Source: Brevinematales bacterium (GTDB taxonomy: Bacteria; Spirochaetota; Brevinematia; Brevinematales; GWF1-51-8). From it: a DNA stretch of 46,749 nt. The DNA lies in the NCBI GenBank assembly GCA_013177895.1, contig JABLXV010000022.1, positions 1 through 46,749 on the forward strand. The letters are read 5' to 3'. How positions within the stretch are numbered: position 1 is the first letter of the stretch; every line of letters begins with the position of its first letter. This document shows, piece after piece, positions 43,221-46,749 of this stretch. The translations under genes were made by a program, and so were the position numbers. The notes under the pieces are model-generated. The model ran no database searches. It had not been told where the DNA came from and saw nothing but the letters and a program-made list of their open reading frames with translations.

Positions 43221-44717
43221 ATGAAGAGATTTCCGGCCTATTTGATTGTCATTCTCGGTCTCTCGATTGTACCCGCGGGTTTATTCTCCGCAAGTAAGGC
43301 GTCGGACGCGTACTATCAGGCATACGACGCGATGAACGCTGGGAAATATGCCGAAGCCGCCGATTTATTCACGCAGGCCATTTCCCAGAAACCGGGGTTT
43401 ACCGACGCATACTACGGGCGCGGGTTCTGCTACGAGCAGATGGGGAAATTTGCCGACGCGATGAACGATTATAAGAAAACCATCGAGCTCGACCCGAATC
43501 ACGCGAAGGCTTATAATAACCTCGGCGTAGTATACTTCAAGCTCTATAACGATAAAGAGAACGCCGAGAAGAACTTCAAGAAGTCGATGGAGTTGTCCAA
43601 AACCAACTCGCTCGTCTATTTCAATCTGGGTTCCATCTATTATAATCAGAAGCGGTATGACGAGGCGATCAGGTTTTTTAACGAGGCTATCAAACTTCGT
43701 CCGGCGTATGTCGAGGCTCTTAATACGCGCGGGCTCTGTTATTTCTGGCAGAAGGACTACACTAAGGCGATCATGGATTTTTCAGCGGTGCTGGTGTCCG
43801 AGCCGAATAATCCCGCGGCTCTGGTAGGGCGCGCTATTTCGTGGGTATCGGTCAATAAATACACGGACGCGAAAAACGACGTCGACAAGGCGTTAGCGCT
43901 CGACCCGGGAAACCGTTACGCCCTCAACTGTATGGGCGCGATTTACCTCGAGTCGGATAGATTCGATACCGCGCTGGGGTATTTCAATTCCGCGCTCAGC
44001 CAGGATCCGAATTTCGACGACGCCCTTTTTAATCGCGCGCTGGTCTATTTCAACACCGGGAAGTACGATGACGCGCTATCCGATATGGACAGTCTGTCGC
44101 CCCTGATGAAACAGTCCGCGATTTACTACCAGCTCCGAAGCCGTATCTATTTCGAGAAGTCCGATTACGGGAAAGCCGCCGATGACGCGAAGAAGGCGTT
44201 GGAACTCGACGGCGCGTTGACGACACCGAACTATATACAGGGGCTATCCGCCTATTTCAGGAACGACTACTCCGGGGCGGCGGGTTATTTCACGAAATAC
44301 ATCGAGAAGATAAAAGACGAGAAATCCTCTCTGAACGCTTTATATTTGCGGGGATTGTGCTATCTTAAAGATAAGAACTACAGCGGCGCGGTAAACGATT
44401 TCGGGAAAGCGGTCGACCTGAACCCTAAACTGATCGCGGGGTATCTCGGATTAAGCGACGCGTATAATATGCAGGGTTCCGCGAACGCCGCAATCGGGAA
44501 ACTGACGCTCGGGCTGAACGCGAACCCCGGATCGGGGCTTTTGTACTATACGAGAGGCAATATCTATATCGATACCGGCGATTATGAGAAAGCCGGCGCG
44601 GATTTCCAGAAGGCGTTCCAGCTGGGAATACCCGGCGCCGATAAAAAGAGCATGGAAATCCAAAGCTATGTGGAGTACCTGAAAACAGTGACTAATACGC
44701 CCGGTATTCAAAAATAA
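43221..44717 (+). CDS. Secreted multi-TPR protein
   Basis: A 498-residue protein with a signal peptide (about 1-24, ending Leu-Phe-Ser-Ala) and about twelve TPR units covering the rest. The units are near-canonical 34-mers (Ala-Tyr-Tyr-x-x-Gly...Tyr-x-x-Ala-Ile...Leu-Asp-Pro), the consensus for a right-handed superhelix. It has no catalytic motif. It resembles the TPR gene at 45024 in layout, and the two flank the MITE-like element, suggesting an old tandem pair. It follows ilvD by 12 bp with GGATGG upstream. Confidence 0.82.
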   Translation: MKRFPAYLIVILGLSIVPAGLFSASKASDAYYQAYDAMNAGKYAEAADLFTQAISQKPGFTDAYYGRGFCYEQMGKFADAMNDYKKTIELDPNHAKAYNNLGVVYFKLYNDKENAEKNFKKSMELSKTNSLVYFNLGSIYYNQKRYDEAIRFFNEAIKLRPAYVEALNTRGLCYFWQKDYTKAIMDFSAVLVSEPNNPAALVGRAISWVSVNKYTDAKNDVDKALALDPGNRYALNCMGAIYLESDRFDTALGYFNSALSQDPNFDDALFNRALVYFNTGKYDDALSDMDSLSPLMKQSAIYYQLRSRIYFEKSDYGKAADDAKKALELDGALTTPNYIQGLSAYFRNDYSGAAGYFTKYIEKIKDEKSSLNALYLRGLCYLKDKNYSGAVNDFGKAVDLNPKLIAGYLGLSDAYNMQGSANAAIGKLTLGLNANPGSGLLYYTRGNIYIDTGDYEKAGADFQKAFQLGIPGADKKSMEIQSYVEYLKTVTNTPGIQK

Positions 44718-44792
44718 CGATAGGGCAGTTCTAAAAACTTCATGGAAATGAAATGAATACGCATAATTATCGAATAAAAAAGGTATTACTAT

Positions 44793-44841
44793 GTCACTGC
44801 GAGCCTGCCTTCTACTGAAGGTAGACAGGGAACGCAGTGAC
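44793..44841. repeat. Hairpin 1 of the element core
   Basis: Outer 9-bp perfect stem (44793-44801 with 44833-44841) and inner 8-bp stem (44805-44812 with 44817-44824, one G-U pair in RNA) around a TACT loop. It would form a long cruciform or RNA hairpin. Confidence 0.75.
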
Positions 44842-44880
44842 GAAGAAGTCTATGTAATTTATTAAATGACAATAGAATAG

Positions 44881-44927
44881 ATTGCTTCTACCGCGCTTCA
44901 ATAAATTTTGTAGCGCGGCATCGCAAT
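44881..44927. repeat. Hairpin 2 of the element core
   Basis: A 7-bp GC-rich stem (44891-44897 with 44912-44918), flanked by a 5-bp outer stem (44881-44885 with 44923-44927). The sequence gattgcttc...tcgcaatgaca is the typical right half of this REP-like family. Confidence 0.7.
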
Positions 44928-45023
44928 GACAGGGTTATTTTACTATTTGGTAATTTCGGAATTATTATTGAGTTATTAGAACTGCCCTATAGAATTTATA
45001 ACACGTCCATAAGTGAGTGGATT

Positions 45024-46475
45024 ATGGCTCGTTATTTCCTTGCCATCCTTCTGACGTTTCTCATCACCCCATCTATCCTAGTCTCCCAGGACGTTTCCGT
45101 GCCCGGGCAGGCGATCAAGTATTTCCAGCAGGGCGTTAAGTATATGGACGTGTGGGACTACGATGGCGCGATCCGGGAGTTCCGCAACGCTATCACGGTC
45201 TATCCCGTCTATACCGACGCGTATTTTTATCTGGCGTGGGCTTATGATAAAAAGGGCGATAAGGCGCAGGCTTTTACCTTTTATGAGGCCGTCCTGACGA
45301 TCGACCCGTCCTATGCTAAAGCTTATATCAACAGGGGCGCGATTTACGCAAATACGTTCAAGGATTTCCCAAAGGCGGTCGCCGACTTCGAGAAGGCGAT
45401 CTCCATCAACCCGTCCCTCCATGAGGCTTATTATAACCTCGGGGTGATCTTCCTTGAGAAAGACCAGTACGACAAGGCTTTGCCGTATTATAATAAGGCG
45501 ATTGAGGTTAATCCGATGTACGAGAGCGCCTATTATAACCGGGGTTACCTCTATATGAAAACCGGCCAGCTCGATCTGGCGCAGAAAGACCTGACGAAAG
45601 CGCTGCAGATCAACCCGAAGAAAGCGTCGGCGTATGTGACTCTCGGGATGGTGTATTACAAGAAGTCCGAGCCGGATAAAGCGATGTCCAATTTCAACGC
45701 GGCGCTTTATTTCGACCCGAAGAACAGTTCCGCTTTCAGCGGTATCGGCACAATCTACTCCGATAATGGGTATTTCGACAAGGCGCTCGCCGCCTATGAC
45801 AACGCGGTGAAGTATGACCCGAAGAGTGAGGTCGCGTGGAATAACCGGGGCAACATCTACCAGATGCAGGGGAAATACGGCCTCGCGCTAACGGATTATG
45901 AGACCGCGCTCAGCATCAAATCGAACTATGCGATAGCCCTTATCAGCAAAGGGACGCTATTCTTTGAAACGGGCAAATGGGACGACGCTCTCGCCTTGTT
46001 CGATCAGGGGAAGGCGCTCCAGCCTAAAAACCCGTTACCGTACTACTATACCGGGCTGATCGCGTACCTCAGGGGAGACCTACCCGCTGCATCGGCTGGT
46101 CTTTCCAACGCGGTCGCTCTGGCCCCGGATAACCCGTTATTCCTCACTGTTTCCGCGAGGGTGTTTCTCGCGCGGAATTTGCCCGATAACGCGATAGTTG
46201 CCGCGAAAAAGGCGCTTTCCATCGATCAGTATAAATACGACGCCTATCTGATACTCGCCGAAGCGTACATTGTCAAGGGAGATAATTCTCAGGCGCTGGA
46301 TGCCCTTACCCGCGCGGCGGAACTATTGCCGCATCATCCGCTCGTATTATACAGGCTGGGATTGTTATTGATAGGTATGAATCAAAAAGATAAGGGGATA
46401 GAAACCCTCAAGAAAGCCGCGTCTCTCGGCAGTCAGGAAGCGTCTATTGCGCTCAAGGAAAACTTCGGAATATGA
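45024..46475 (+). CDS. Secreted multi-TPR protein (paralogue of upstream TPR gene)
   Basis: A 483-residue protein with a signal peptide (about 1-22), then about twelve canonical TPRs from residue 25 to the end (Ala-Tyr-Tyr-Asn-Arg-Gly-Tyr-Leu-Tyr...Ala-Leu-x-Ile-Asn-Pro repeated). The all-TPR layout matches the gene at 43221. It is probably a periplasmic protein-binding superhelix; no specific role can be given. The ATG at 45024 has only a weak GAGTGG upstream. Its stop directly abuts that of the convergent transketolase-like gene. Confidence 0.82.
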   Translation: MARYFLAILLTFLITPSILVSQDVSVPGQAIKYFQQGVKYMDVWDYDGAIREFRNAITVYPVYTDAYFYLAWAYDKKGDKAQAFTFYEAVLTIDPSYAKAYINRGAIYANTFKDFPKAVADFEKAISINPSLHEAYYNLGVIFLEKDQYDKALPYYNKAIEVNPMYESAYYNRGYLYMKTGQLDLAQKDLTKALQINPKKASAYVTLGMVYYKKSEPDKAMSNFNAALYFDPKNSSAFSGIGTIYSDNGYFDKALAAYDNAVKYDPKSEVAWNNRGNIYQMQGKYGLALTDYETALSIKSNYAIALISKGTLFFETGKWDDALALFDQGKALQPKNPLPYYYTGLIAYLRGDLPAASAGLSNAVALAPDNPLFLTVSARVFLARNLPDNAIVAAKKALSIDQYKYDAYLILAEAYIVKGDNSQALDALTRAAELLPHHPLVLYRLGLLLIGMNQKDKGIETLKKAASLGSQEASIALKENFGI

Positions 46476-46749
46476 TTATCGCAATTCCTTAATCAGTTTC
46501 CGGTAGATATGCTCCGCGGTCAGCCCGAAATGCTGGAACAGCGCGGACGGCGTGCCCGATTCGCCGAAAACGTCGTTGATACCGATTCGCATCACTCTGG
46601 ACGGGTATTCCTCGCTCAGGATTTCGCAGACCGCGCCTCCCAAGCCCCCGATGATAGTATGTTCCTCAAGGGTGACTACGAGACGGGTGCGTTTCGCGAC
46701 GGAAACAATCAGTTCTTTATTGATAGGCTTGATGGATGTCACATCGACT
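46476..46749 (-). CDS. Transketolase-type C-terminal domain, truncated by window edge
   Basis: The last 91 residues of a protein continuing beyond the window; the frame stays open through the final base, so the in-frame GTG at 46742 is not the start. It shows the transketolase C-terminal domain (Ile-Lys-Pro-Ile...Leu-Glu-Glu-His-Thr-Ile-Ile-Gly-Gly-Leu-Gly-Gly-Ala). The domain closes transketolase, split transketolase subunit B, DXS and pyruvate dehydrogenase beta. The spacing to Phe-Gly-Glu-Ser-Gly favours transketolase (split or full). Which of these cannot be told from the tail. Confidence 0.85.
   Translation of the reverse strand, partial: VDVTSIKPINKELIVSVAKRTRLVVTLEEHTIIGGLGGAVCEILSEEYPSRVMRIGINDVFGESGTPSALFQHFGLTAEHIYRKLIKELR

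Larger units (their letters stand above)
44720..44990. mobile_element. 271-bp MITE-like element with 15-bp perfect terminal inverted repeats
   Basis: The 306-bp gap between the two TPR genes is nearly filled by this element. Its ends (44720-44734 and 44976-44990) are perfect inverted 15-mers. Inside lies a REP-like core of two hairpins, bounded by a 10-of-11 complementary pair (44792-44802 and 44921-44931) of the widespread GTCA(T/C)TGCGA...TCGCAATGAC type. There is no open reading frame of note and no transposase, so it would have to be mobilised in trans. No clear target-site duplication was identified. It ends 33 bp before the next gene's ATG. Confidence 0.65.

Noticed and set aside
44791-44843. 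tRNA or small structured RNA gene
   Set aside because: The hairpins lack a cloverleaf, CCA end or conserved T-loop and belong to a palindromic repeat core.

Overview
The window is dense chromosomal DNA from a diderm bacterium. LPS-export parts (an LptF/LptG permease at the left edge, an LptC-like lipoprotein and an LptA/OstA-like protein), lipobox lipoproteins and beta-barrel-like proteins indicate an outer membrane. A chemoreceptor, receiver-domain protein and class III adenylate cyclase indicate a signalling-rich, probably motile cell. Many secreted TPR proteins, long coiled-coil envelope proteins and the cyclase architecture would fit Spirochaetota, but no marker gene here proves this and the assignment is a low-confidence inference. 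There is no rRNA, tRNA, CRISPR array, phage or transposase gene. This is a core region with lineage-specific envelope and signalling genes.

Layout. 1-7354 (+): LptF/G tail, a degenerate repeat, a secreted TPR protein with a UUCG-loop terminator, then an operon of a membrane coiled-coil protein with seven 72-residue repeats, an adenylate cyclase and an unknown protein. 7355-10294 (-): LptC, LptA, a TrmB-like regulator and a guanine-deaminase-like enzyme. 10424-11101 (+): endonuclease V, probably leaderless. 11107-15533 (-): a five-gene operon (DRTGG, CBS-HATPase, chemoreceptor, DRTGG, PHP) behind a consensus promoter. 15610-18039 (-): leuS. 18270-21519 (+): REC-REC-degenerate GGDEF, tyrS, sirtuin. 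21523-32236 (-): ABC-F ATPase, AddB-like nuclease, phenylacetate-CoA ligase, a lysozyme-fold-like protein, TPR lipoprotein, long-chain acyl-CoA synthetase, nitroreductase. 32369-32635 (+): small Cys-containing protein. 32636-41400 (-): four envelope proteins, then pyrB, recJ with an embedded exonuclease, and a DNA polymerase III delta'-like gene. 41538-46475 (+): ilvD and two TPR proteins separated by a MITE-like element. 46476-46749 (-): a transketolase-type C-terminal fragment.

Most striking: (1) a RecJ whose DHH domain carries an inserted DnaQ-type 3'-5' exonuclease domain with all five catalytic residues; (2) the DRTGG/CBS-HATPase/DRTGG/PHP set, which I know mainly from [FeFe]-hydrogenase neighbourhoods, here wrapped around a chemoreceptor with no hydrogenase; (3) a 271-bp element with perfect 15-bp terminal inverted repeats around a REP-like core, with a decayed relative 43 kb away; (4) all five convergent gene pairs end 0-5 bp apart with no terminator between them. 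Functions come from motif recognition by eye; no database search was run.
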